Assembly (NCBI GenBank): GCA_937863945.1
Contig: CALMIB010000467.1
Coordinates: 1 to 13,930, forward strand
Source: an uncultured Longilinea sp.
Lineage (GTDB): Bacteria; Chloroflexota; Anaerolineae; Anaerolineales; Anaerolineaceae
Direction: 5' to 3'
Length of the DNA stretch: 13,930 nucleotides
The position numbers and the translations under genes are program-made. How positions within the stretch are numbered: position 1 is the stretch's first letter; each line of letters starts with the position of its first letter. The notes beneath the pieces are model-generated. The model saw only the letters and a list, made by a program, of their open reading frames with translations, did not search any database and was not told where the DNA came from. This document shows positions 1-6,238 of the stretch, in pieces.

Positions 1-118
1 GCACCAGCACGTCCACGCCGTTTTGGGCGGCTTCATCGAGCAGCCCGCGGAGGATGGCGAGGTTGGCCTCGCGCTGGGCGAGCTGGAAATCGGCCTGGGC
101 AACGCCAATTTTGTGCAT
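1..118 (-). CDS. Carbon-nitrogen hydrolase (nitrilase family), N-terminal fragment
   Basis: Only the first 39 codons lie in the window; the gene continues past the left edge. The start reads MHKIGVAQADFQLAQREANL and goes on to EAAQNGVDVLV. This fits the first beta strand and helix of nitrilase-superfamily enzymes, in which a short strand (IGVAQ) is followed by a helix with E-A-N-L and then a V-D-V-L-V strand. Family members are cytoplasmic amidases, nitrilases or N-carbamoyl hydrolases with a Glu-Lys-Cys triad; none of those residues is inside the window, so the substrate cannot be called. The ATG at 118 has an AGAGG about 7 bases upstream. A TATAAT on the minus strand at 167-172 could be the -10 box, but I see no good -35. 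It is divergent from the metal operon. Confidence 0.72.
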   Translation of the reverse strand, partial: MHKIGVAQADFQLAQREANLAILRGLLDEAAQNGVDVLV

Positions 119-208
119 GGGAACCTCTGCTTTGCTGACTATTTTCACTCCGAACGTTCAAAGGGCATTATACCTGCTTCCCTGCCGGGCGCTGGCAAAA
201 ATGGGTGG

Positions 209-236
209 TTGCAAATTCCTTGAAATGTTATATAAT
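209..236 (+). promoter_or_regulatory. Sigma-70-type promoter of the metal-resistance operon
   Basis: TTGCAA at 209-214 and a perfect TATAAT at 231-236 are separated by 16 bases. The predicted transcript would start near 243, giving a leader of about 35 bases before the regulator ATG at 278. The -10 box lies inside the dyad at 229-258, so a bound repressor would block RNA polymerase. Confidence 0.6.
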
Positions 237-258
237 CATATAAGCATGTAATTATATA
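229..258 (+). promoter_or_regulatory. Candidate ArsR/SmtB-type operator (14-2-14 imperfect dyad)
   Basis: TATATAATCATATA (229-242) and CATGTAATTATATA (245-258) form an inverted repeat around a 2-base centre, with 11 of 14 positions paired and the outer 8 bases perfect. Size, AT-richness and overlap with the -10 box match the 12-2-12 operators typical of ArsR/SmtB repressors. The next gene encodes such a repressor, so autoregulation is the natural inference. Confidence 0.6.
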
Positions 259-277
259 GTCTTCAAGGACCGTTCCC

Positions 278-610
278 ATGCTCGCTACCCCCGAAAAAAC
301 CACCCTGTTGGCCAAGGCCAAACTCTTCCGCGGCTTCAGCGACCCCTCGCGCCTGTCCATCCTGGAGGCGCTGCTCGACGAACCCAGGACGGTCGGCGAA
401 ATCGTGCGCATCACCGGCTTGAGCCAGCCGAATGTCTCGAGTCACCTGAGCTGCCTGCGCGACTGCGGCCTGGTGGTCACCCGCCAGCAGGGGCAGTATG
501 TGATCTGCCAGATTTCCGACGAGCGCGTGCGGACGCTCATCGCCACGGCGGGCAGCCTGCTGGCGGACGTGGCGCGCGGCGTGTATGAATGCACGCGCTA
601 TGAGGTGTGA
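278..610 (+). CDS. ArsR/SmtB-family metal-sensing repressor, CmtR-like
   Basis: This 110-residue winged-helix protein has the length and layout of ArsR/SmtB metal sensors. The segment FSDPSRLSILEALLD is the usual helix, and residues about 38-66 are the helix-turn-helix, with N-V-S-S-H-L-S in the recognition helix. Two cysteines in that helix, C59 and C63 (L-S-C-L-R-D-C-G-L-V-V), and one near the C-terminus, C105 (Y-E-C-T), match in spacing and context C57, C61 and C102 of Mycobacterium tuberculosis CmtR. Those residues bind Cd(II) or Pb(II) and release the operator. A fourth cysteine, C77, sits in the wing. The ATPase gene follows after 25 bases, so the protein probably represses its own operon through the dyad at 229-258. 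The family is certain, the CmtR-type site is likely, and the metal is inferred. Confidence 0.88.
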   Translation: MLATPEKTTLLAKAKLFRGFSDPSRLSILEALLDEPRTVGEIVRITGLSQPNVSSHLSCLRDCGLVVTRQQGQYVICQISDERVRTLIATAGSLLADVARGVYECTRYEV

Positions 611-635
611 TACCGACTCTTTTACAGGTTGAAAC

Positions 636-2726
636 ATGGCTGAGCTAAAAACATTGGAGTTTCCCGTGCGCGGCATGGACTGCGCGGAGTGCACCCAGCA
701 CGTGCAGCATGCCATCGCCGCGCTGCCGGGCGTGGAATCGGTGACGGTGCTGCTGGCGGCCGAGCGCGCCACGGTGCGGCTCGACCCGGCGCGGGTCGAT
801 CTGCCCATGATCCGCCAGGCGGTGGCCGGGGCGGGCTACCAGGTGCCGGAGGCGGTCGAAGCGGCCGTCCCGCCTGCGCGGACTTTGCAGGACGTTACCC
901 GGCCGGTGCTGACCGTCTTTGGCATCGTGTTTGGCGCGGTGCTGTTCGTGGCGGTGTTCGGCGAGTGGCTGGGTTGGTTCGAGAAGGCCACCGCGCGGGT
1001 ACCCTTCGCGGCCGGGGTGGCGCTGGTGCTGCTGTTTGGTTATCCGGTTTTTAAAAACGTGATCCGGGCCGCGCTGCACAAACAGATCATCGCGCACACG
1101 CTGATGACGCTGGGTGTTATCGCGGCCCTGGCAGTGGGCGAATGGGCCACGGCGGCTGTGGCGGTATTTTTCATGCGCGTGGGCGACTACGCCGAGCGCT
1201 TCACCACCGAACGCGCGCGCAAGGCCGTGCGCGACCTGACCGCGCTGGCCCCGCAGACGGCACGCGTGGAACGCGGCGGAGAAGAGGTGGAAATTCCCGC
1301 CAGCCTGGTGGCGACCGGCGAAATCGTAGTCGTGCGTCCGGGCGAAAAGATCCCGGTGGACGGCGAGGTGCTGTCGGGCCAGGCCAGCATCGACCAGGCC
1401 GCCATCACCGGAGAAGCCATGCCGGTGGAGGCCGGGCCGGGCGCGAAGGTGTACGCCGCCACGCTGGCGCAACTGGGCAGCCTGCGCATCCGCACCACCC
1501 GGGCAGGCATGGATACCACCTTTGGCCGGGTGGTGCGCATGGTGGAGGAGGCCGAGGCCAACCGCGCCGAAGCGCAGCGCCTGGGCGACCGCTTCGCCGC
1601 CGGGTATCTGCCGGTGGTGGCCGCCATCGCGCTGGGAACCTACCTGATCAGCCGCGACCCGCTCGCCACCGCGGCGGTGCTGCTGGTGGCCTGCTCGTGC
1701 TCGTTCGCGCTGGCCACGCCCATCGCCATGCTGGCTTCAATCGGGGCGGGCGCGAAGCACGGTTTGCTGATCAAGGGCGGCCGCTACCTGGAGCTGCTGG
1801 CCAAAGCCGACACGCTGTTGATCGACAAAACCGGCACGCTCACCGCCGGGCAGCCGCGCCTGACGGACGCGATCGGTCTGAACGGTTGGAGCGGCGAGGA
1901 GGCGCTGCGCCTGGCGGCGTCGGCGGAACGCTATTCGGAACACCCGCTGGCCGGGGCGGTGCGCTCGGCCGCGCTGGAACGCGGCCTGCGGTTGATGCAG
2001 CCGCAGGCATTTCGCGCTCTGCCCGGCCTGGGCGTGCGCGCCGACGTGGACGGCCTGGCCGTGGAGGTGGGCAGCCGGCGTATGCTCAGCGATGATGCGG
2101 CTGTGCCGCAGGCCGACGCGCTGGAAGCGCAGGGCAAGACGCTGCTTTTTGTGCGCGCGGCAGGCGCGCTGGCCGGGGTGCTGGCGGCGGCCGATGAATT
2201 GCGCCCGGAGGCGCCGGCCGCGCTGGCCGACCTGCGAAAGCTGGGCATACAGCGCATTGAGCTGCTGACCGGCGATAACGAGCGCACCGCGCAAAGCGCG
2301 GCCGCGCAACTGGGCATCGCATACCGCGCCAACCTGCTGCCCGAGGATAAGATTCGCATCGTCAAGGAATACCAGGCCGCGGGGCGCGTGGTGGTGATGG
2401 TGGGCGACGGAGTCAATGACGCGCCCGCGCTGGCCCAGGCCGACGTGGGCATCGCCATGGGCGCGCGCGGCAGCGGCGTGGCGGTTGAGGCGGCGCACGT
2501 GGCGCTGATGCGCGATGATTGGAGCCTGCTGCCGCGCGTCTTTCACATCGCGCGGCGCACGCTGCGCGTGGTGCGCGGCAACCTTGGCTTCACCCTCCTG
2601 TACAATGCGATTGGCCTCACGCTGGCCGCGCTGGGCATTCTGCCGCCCATCCTGGCGGCCGCGCTGCAATCGCTGCCCGACCTGGGCATCCTGGGCAATT
2701 CGTCGCGGCTGCTGAAGCAGGATTAA
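636..2726 (+). CDS. Heavy-metal-translocating P1B-type ATPase (Cd/Zn/Pb-type efflux candidate)
   Basis: This 696-residue integral membrane pump uses ATP to move a soft or transition metal ion, probably outward. In order it shows: an N-terminal HMA domain (about 4-70) with G-M-D-C16-A-E-C19; hydrophobic segments at about 91-115, 122-145 and 155-188; the actuator-domain T258-G-E; segments near 320-338 and 343-365; the phosphorylated D397 in DKTGT; the P1B-specific S-E-H436-P; the hinge G590-DGVND; and two C-terminal membrane segments (about 650-690) with D682 and N688. The length is normal for the family. The membrane-6 motif reads A-C353-S-C355-S, not the usual C-P-C, so the conserved proline is replaced by serine. 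The gene lies 25 bases after the CmtR-like regulator and has only a weak Shine-Dalgarno (AGG 10 bases upstream), so it is probably co-transcribed. I see no clear terminator after it. Metal specificity is inferred from the regulator. Confidence 0.93.
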   Translation: MAELKTLEFPVRGMDCAECTQHVQHAIAALPGVESVTVLLAAERATVRLDPARVDLPMIRQAVAGAGYQVPEAVEAAVPPARTLQDVTRPVLTVFGIVFGAVLFVAVFGEWLGWFEKATARVPFAAGVALVLLFGYPVFKNVIRAALHKQIIAHTLMTLGVIAALAVGEWATAAVAVFFMRVGDYAERFTTERARKAVRDLTALAPQTARVERGGEEVEIPASLVATGEIVVVRPGEKIPVDGEVLSGQASIDQAAITGEAMPVEAGPGAKVYAATLAQLGSLRIRTTRAGMDTTFGRVVRMVEEAEANRAEAQRLGDRFAAGYLPVVAAIALGTYLISRDPLATAAVLLVACSCSFALATPIAMLASIGAGAKHGLLIKGGRYLELLAKADTLLIDKTGTLTAGQPRLTDAIGLNGWSGEEALRLAASAERYSEHPLAGAVRSAALERGLRLMQPQAFRALPGLGVRADVDGLAVEVGSRRMLSDDAAVPQADALEAQGKTLLFVRAAGALAGVLAAADELRPEAPAALADLRKLGIQRIELLTGDNERTAQSAAAQLGIAYRANLLPEDKIRIVKEYQAAGRVVVMVGDGVNDAPALAQADVGIAMGARGSGVAVEAAHVALMRDDWSLLPRVFHIARRTLRVVRGNLGFTLLYNAIGLTLAALGILPPILAAALQSLPDLGILGNSSRLLKQD

Positions 2727-2875
2727 CCGGAGAAAACGACGAATCAGGAAAAATACAGTAAAAAAACAAGCGATCTTGCGTGAATTGTTACCGTATTCTT
2801 TACATACTGTTAAACCAACGTTATTCAAGCCTTGAACTGGCCGCGCTACTCTAAATAAAAGAAGCGAGGTCAGTG

Positions 2876-3163
2876 ATGCTTGACGAAATGAGCATTTTAG
2901 AAAATCAATGGGAAACCCTGCAACAACCGGCGCATTCCAGCCAGCAGGGTATCCATGCGGCTTACCGCGCGCTGCTTTCGGCCATTGACCAGGGCTGGCA
3001 GGTTGAGAGCATCTCGCGCAAAGCTTCCGCGCTGCGCATGGATATGGGTTATTACCTGTTTATCCTGCGCTGCCGCGACCTGGATCTGACGCGCCATTTC
3101 ATGGTTCCGGCTACGCCGGAAGTTGAGGCGTTTATTCTCAATAACGGCTACCAGGTGAATTGA
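2876..3163 (+). CDS. Small hypothetical protein, 95 residues
   Basis: I do not recognise this family. The protein is soluble-looking, without a signal peptide or membrane segment. It has a helical N-terminal half with Q/H/A-rich stretches around I-H-A-A-Y-R-A-L-L, then a short alpha/beta-like part (WQVESI, YYLFILRC, RHFMVPA) ending in an F-I-L-N-N-G-Y helix. ATG at 2876 is preferred over the GTG at 2873 because GAGG at 2866-2869 is 6 bases before the ATG and only 3 before the GTG. A possible promoter is TTTACA at 2799-2804 with a weak TATTCA 17 bases later. It lies 35 bases before surE on the same strand and may be co-transcribed with it. Coding character (G/C third positions) matches the neighbours. 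Confidence 0.75.
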   Translation: MLDEMSILENQWETLQQPAHSSQQGIHAAYRALLSAIDQGWQVESISRKASALRMDMGYYLFILRCRDLDLTRHFMVPATPEVEAFILNNGYQVN

Positions 3164-3198
3164 CCGGTGCCGATACACACGATACAAAAAGGAACATC

Positions 3199-3942
3199 AT
3201 GCGTATTTTGATTAGCAATGATGACGGCATCTTCAGCCCCGGGCTGCGCGCCCTGGCTGAGGTCGCCGCGCAATTTGGCGAAGTGGTTCTCTTCGCGCCC
3301 GATTACGAGCAGTCTGCGGTCGGGCATGCCATCACCATCATGCGCCCACTGCAGGTGCACAAGGTCAACCTGATCGCCGGCTTTGAAGCCTACCGGGTGA
3401 ACGGCACGCCCGCTGACTGCGTGGCGATGGGCCTGTACCACCTGGGCGGCGCCGACCTGGTGCTTTCGGGCATCAACATCGGGCTCAACCTGGGCAACGA
3501 TGTGTGGCATTCGGGCACGGTGGCGGCCGCCAAACAGGCCGTGCTGCTGGGCGTGCGGGCCATTGCCTTCAGCCAGGCGCTCAACGGCGGCGAGCCGACC
3601 TATGAAAAGCAGAAGCCCTACATCGCCGAGGTGCTGTCCATGCTGACCCAGGCGCAGGCGCCCAGGCTGGTCAACGTCAACCTGCCCAACGAGCCGCGCG
3701 GAATCCGCTGGACGCACCAGTCGGTACGCGCGTACAACGGCAAAGTGGTCGAAGGACAGGATCCAATGGGACGCAAGCACTTCTGGCTCACCGCGGTGCC
3801 GCTGACCGAACCGGAAGCCGGCAGCGACCGCTGGGCATTGGACCATGAGTTGGTGTCGCTGACCCCGCTGCGCCTGAATTTGACCGACGAGGATTGGTTG
3901 GAGAGGGTTCGCGAGCGCCAGCCTGCGCTGATCGACGAATAG
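3199..3942 (+). CDS. surE: 5'/3'-nucleotidase SurE
   Basis: This 247-residue cytoplasmic metal-dependent phosphatase removes phosphate from nucleoside monophosphates, and in some species from short polyphosphate. The protein opens with MRILISNDDG, the signature SurE start carrying the metal ligands D8 and D9. The loop APDYEQSAVGHA provides S39, and V-L-S-G-I-N93 provides the conserved Asn. The G-T-P-A-D-C strand and the S-G-T-V-A-A-A helix are also typical. Length is normal. The ATG at 3199 has AAGGA at 3189-3193. An alternative promoter-like pair, TTGACC 3160-3165 and TACAAA 3183-3188 with 17 bases between, would start transcription at about 3195 and lose that Shine-Dalgarno, so read-through from the upstream small gene looks likelier. 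A strong terminator follows at 3966. Confidence 0.95.
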   Translation: MRILISNDDGIFSPGLRALAEVAAQFGEVVLFAPDYEQSAVGHAITIMRPLQVHKVNLIAGFEAYRVNGTPADCVAMGLYHLGGADLVLSGINIGLNLGNDVWHSGTVAAAKQAVLLGVRAIAFSQALNGGEPTYEKQKPYIAEVLSMLTQAQAPRLVNVNLPNEPRGIRWTHQSVRAYNGKVVEGQDPMGRKHFWLTAVPLTEPEAGSDRWALDHELVSLTPLRLNLTDEDWLERVRERQPALIDE

Positions 3943-3965
3943 TGGGTCAATTTGCATGAAAATAC

Positions 3966-4006
3966 CATGGGCCTCGTGGAATGAACCGCGGGGCCCATGT
4001 TTTTTT
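3966..4006 (+). terminator. Strong intrinsic terminator after surE
   Basis: CATGGGCCTCGTGG (3966-3979) pairs with CCGCGGGGCCCATG (3986-3999) over 14 pairs, two of them G-U. The loop is the 6-base AATGAA and the stem is followed by seven T (4000-4006). It ends the surE unit 24 bases after the stop codon. Confidence 0.92.
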
Positions 4007-4152
4007 GCGTTCAGGAAGCGCGGATTGCATCCAGCCGGGAGGTGGAGGCAGGCCGGAAAAAAAACGGCCAAAATTCCATGCCTTGAGAAAAATCCCGGCT
4101 TATACCCGGCATATACGCGCCCTGAACCAGTTCTTCACAAGCGAACGGTAGG

Positions 4153-4233
4153 ATGGCTTCCTACCCCGGCCACTGCCGCCGCTACACGGATGCCAACAAT
4201 AACGGCCGGTGCGACCTGGGCGAATGCCTGTGA
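4153..4233 (+). CDS. Tiny ORF with a Cys-flanked EF-hand loop (micro-protein or gene remnant)
   Basis: This 26-codon frame starts with MASYPGHCRRYTDANNNGRC and ends DLGECL. The 12-residue stretch D-A-N-N-N-G-R-C-D-L-G-E has the Ca-binding EF-hand pattern: acidic or Asn residues at positions 1, 3, 5 and 9, Gly at 6 and Glu at 12. Cysteines lie before, inside and after it. From memory, the Y-P-G-x-C-x-R-Y-x-D-x-N-x-N-G-x-C-D pattern occurs in larger exported or iron-sulfur-associated proteins; I could not check this. The frame is open back to 4126 and blocked by TGA at 4123. GGTAGG lies directly before the ATG with no spacing, so initiation there is doubtful. It may be a decayed 3' end of a lost gene rather than a working peptide. 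Confidence 0.33.
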   Translation: MASYPGHCRRYTDANNNGRCDLGECL

Positions 4234-4333
4234 ACCGGAGCGCAGCCCGTCCGCGCATTCACCCCGCAAGAGCAGCGACTGTCCCTCCCATTTCGGTCTG
4301 CTTTTGTTAAATTACCCGCCCGCAAATCCGCAA

Positions 4334-4360
4334 CCATCCTCAAAGGATGGCGTATATAAT
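4334..4360 (+). promoter_or_regulatory. TATAAT box with a dyad over the -35 region
   Basis: A perfect TATAAT lies at 4355-4360, 59 bases before the membrane-protein ATG. There is no TTGACA-like hexamer at 16-18 bases. Instead a perfect 6-bp inverted repeat, CCATCC (4334-4339) and GGATGG (4345-4350) with a 5-base spacer, covers the region between -35 and -10. This could be a regulator site or chance. Confidence 0.4.
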
Positions 4361-4419
4361 GTAGTTCAATGCCCACAGCAATTTTTCCGGGCATTTTCGA
4401 CCCGTTCAAGGAGAAACTC

Positions 4420-5478
4420 ATGGATTACGGTGAAGTTCTTTCGCGCGCCTGGCATGTCATCTGGAAACATAAGATCCTGTGGATCTTTGGCATTTTTACC
4501 GGTCTGGCCGGGCAAGCCAGCGGCGGTGTGCAGAATCTTTTCAGCGGCACTCCCCGCTTTCAATACAATTTTAATTTCGAGGATTTTTCCCGCGGCGACG
4601 TGCCGCCCTTCCTGCCGGAATTTGAGGCTAACTTCAATCGTTTCTTTGAAAGTATGCCGGTCTGGTTCTGGGTTGTGCTGGGCATCAGCCTGATCCTCCT
4701 GGCGATTGGTTTGTGGGTGCTGAGCATTTATGGTCGGGCCGGGTTGGTGCATGGCGCGGTGAAAGGCGACGAAGATCGCCCGTTCACCTTTGGCAGCCTG
4801 TTCAAAGAAGGCTCGCACTACTTCCTGCGCCTGTTCCTGCTCGACCTGGTCTTGATGGCCGGCGGGCTGGTCTTGAGCACTTTGGCGGTGCTGGGGCTGG
4901 CCGCTGTTGGCATCTTCACCCTTGGCATTGGCCTGATCTTCATGATCCCGCTGTTGTGCCTGATCGTCCCACTTAGCTTTCTCGTGGGCATTTACCTGAC
5001 CCAGGTGCAGGTGGCGCTGGTGGCCGAAGACCTGGACCTCTGGCAGGCTTTTGGCCGCGCCTGGCGGGTTGTCATCGACCGGCCGGGTGAAATGATCGTC
5101 ATGGGCCTGATCCTGCTGGTCATTGGCCTGGCGGCAGGACTCTTGCTGGGGCTGCCGTTTGGCATGGCCCTGGCGCCGCTGGGTATTTCGCTGTTTGGGG
5201 GAGGTGCTCTAAACAGCACACTGGTCACTGCAAGCATGATTTTTGGGCTCATCCTGCTGCCGTTTGCCATCCTGGGCAGCGGTATTCTGACAGCCTACAC
5301 CTACAGCACCTGGACGCTGACCTTCCGCCGGCTGACCGGCCGCAAGGCCGGCGCGCCCGCCGCGGAAACCGCGGTCGCCCCAATCGCCCCAATCGCCCCG
5401 GCTGCACCGGCTGCCCCGGCTGCCCCGGCTGCACCGGCTGCGCCCGAAGCGCCCGGCGAGTTCCCCCCGGATGCGTAA
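4420..5478 (+). CDS. Polytopic membrane protein with Ala-Pro-rich C-terminal tail, function unknown
   Basis: This 352-residue protein resembles, in general layout, the bacterial membrane proteins with DUF975-like or glycerophosphodiesterase-type membrane domains; I cannot assign a named family. It begins MDYGEVLSRAWHVIWKHKIL, a cytoplasmic helix entering the first membrane segment (about 15-33). A polar, probably extracytoplasmic loop rich in F, N and P follows (about 38-78). Further hydrophobic segments lie at about 80-105, 138-165, 168-197, 224-250 and 268-300. The conserved-looking motif E-D-L-D-L-W-Q-A-F-G-R-A-W lies before the fifth segment. After L-T-F-R-R-L-T-G-R-K the tail is (A-P-I)2(A-P-A)5-A-P-E-A-P-G, encoded by a 9-base tandem repeat. 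The ATG at 4420 is preferred to an in-frame ATG at 4369 because AAGGAG (4408-4413) sits 6 bases before it. It is monocistronic, with a terminator at 5499. Confidence 0.9.
   Translation: MDYGEVLSRAWHVIWKHKILWIFGIFTGLAGQASGGVQNLFSGTPRFQYNFNFEDFSRGDVPPFLPEFEANFNRFFESMPVWFWVVLGISLILLAIGLWVLSIYGRAGLVHGAVKGDEDRPFTFGSLFKEGSHYFLRLFLLDLVLMAGGLVLSTLAVLGLAAVGIFTLGIGLIFMIPLLCLIVPLSFLVGIYLTQVQVALVAEDLDLWQAFGRAWRVVIDRPGEMIVMGLILLVIGLAAGLLLGLPFGMALAPLGISLFGGGALNSTLVTASMIFGLILLPFAILGSGILTAYTYSTWTLTFRRLTGRKAGAPAAETAVAPIAPIAPAAPAAPAAPAAPAAPEAPGEFPPDA
5377..5457 (+). repeat. 9-base tandem repeat coding an Ala-Pro tail
   Basis: Seven near-identical 9-base units fill 5378-5440: CCCCAATCG twice, then CCCCGGCTG or CACCGGCTG five times. 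Two more diverged units follow to 5457. All are in frame and add A-P-I or A-P-A triplets to the C-terminus of the membrane protein. Such an array can gain or lose units by slippage without shifting the frame. Confidence 0.85.
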
Positions 5479-5498
5479 ATTCCTGTCATAATTCAATT

Positions 5499-5529
5499 CA
5501 GGGCGGCCGGATGGCCGCCCTGTTGTTTT
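5499..5529. terminator. Convergent-gene terminator, possibly bidirectional
   Basis: CAGGGCGGCC (5499-5508) pairs perfectly with GGCCGCCCTG (5513-5522) around a GGAT loop and is followed on the plus strand by TTGTTTT. It lies between two convergent genes that end at 5478 (plus) and 5528 (minus). On the minus strand the downstream sequence is only moderately T-rich, so termination in that direction is less sure. Confidence 0.85.
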
Positions 5530-6217
5530 AATTACCTTTGATCGGGATCGCGCCATAGCCCGGCCACGGCGTCAGGCGGCCGGTGCGCGCGTTGGGCACT
5601 TTATCGATCAGGATGCGCGTTTCCAGCAGGCTGTCGTACCGGGCCGGGTCATAATAGGTCACCCGGAAGACCGGCGTGGATTGCTTGAGCGTCACCTGTT
5701 CGTCGCCGCTCTCAAAATCGATCAGCACGTCGGCCACGCAGCCCTGGGGGAAAAACAGGTACACGCGCAGGTATTCGTTGTATTCGCGCTGGCCGACCTC
5801 GGCCCAGTAGTGATCCGGTTCGCCCAGGCGTTCAAAAAGCTCGCCCAGGTTTAAAGCGTTGATCGTCAGGATGCTGATCGCGGTGACGCGCTCTTCTGCA
5901 AAGTAAACCGTGCCGGTGCCATCGGGCGCGGGCCGCTGAAAAGCCCAGTAGATCGATTCGATCCGGTCGTCCTTGTCGGACTGGAACGCAATCGAATTCA
6001 TGTTCACGTCGTTCATCCCGCTCAGCATCTCAAAGATGTGATAGGGGTCCTCCTGCCCGGGGGTGATCCCGCGCCAGCAGGGCGGTTCGCACTTGGCGCC
6101 GCTGATCACCGTGGAGGGATTTTCCAGCAGGTCGGTGATGCCGTCGATGGCGATCAATGCCAGCAGGATGAATGCGAGCAACGCGGCAAACGTGAGAAAG
6201 AAGGATTTCTTGGCCAT
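5528..6217 (-). CDS. Secreted or membrane-anchored hypothetical protein with C-x3-C-W-x-G-I-T-P-G motif
   Basis: This 229-residue protein has an N-terminal M-A-K-K followed by one hydrophobic helix (about 6-24), which is a signal anchor or signal peptide, so the rest probably lies outside the membrane. Just after the helix is C43-E-P-P-C47-W-R-G-I-T-P-G, a motif I recall from many uncharacterised exported Chloroflexota proteins; the two cysteines could form a disulfide. The remainder looks alpha/beta, with L-G-E-L-F-E-R-L-G-E-P-D-H-Y typical of small lipoprotein-like domains and a later single Cys in FPQGCVADVLI. No catalytic motif is visible. The gene starts 21 bases after the permease stop codon and is probably co-transcribed with it. 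The Shine-Dalgarno is poor. Function unknown. Confidence 0.82.
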   Translation of the reverse strand: MAKKSFFLTFAALLAFILLALIAIDGITDLLENPSTVISGAKCEPPCWRGITPGQEDPYHIFEMLSGMNDVNMNSIAFQSDKDDRIESIYWAFQRPAPDGTGTVYFAEERVTAISILTINALNLGELFERLGEPDHYWAEVGQREYNEYLRVYLFFPQGCVADVLIDFESGDEQVTLKQSTPVFRVTYYDPARYDSLLETRILIDKVPNARTGRLTPWPGYGAIPIKGN

Positions 6218-6238
6218 TTTTGGTTGGAAAGGGATACC

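Larger units (their letters stand above)
4007..4419. other. 413-base intergenic stretch
   Basis: Between the surE terminator and the next gene I find a tiny ORF with an EF-hand loop (4153-4233), a 6-bp dyad (4334-4350) and a TATAAT box (4355-4360). A long plus-strand reading frame runs through the stretch, but it crosses the terminator and enters the membrane-protein gene out of frame, so it is not convincing. From 4007 to 4150 I see nothing assignable. Confidence 0.5.

Noticed and set aside
1737..2828. Long minus-strand open frame (363 codons) opposite the ATPase gene
   Set aside because: It is a GC-driven mirror of the ATPase reading frame, rich in R, H, Q and A, with no domain motif.
3148..4071. 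Minus-strand open frame of 307 codons opposite surE
   Set aside because: It overlaps an unmistakable SurE on the other strand, crosses its terminator and shows no family motif.
4369..4419. Earlier in-frame ATG for the membrane protein
   Set aside because: No Shine-Dalgarno, only 8 bases after the TATAAT, while ATG 4420 has AAGGAG at ideal spacing.
3956..4693. Plus-strand frame of 245 codons across the gap after surE
   Set aside because: It runs through a strong terminator and into the membrane-protein gene out of frame; composition is atypical.
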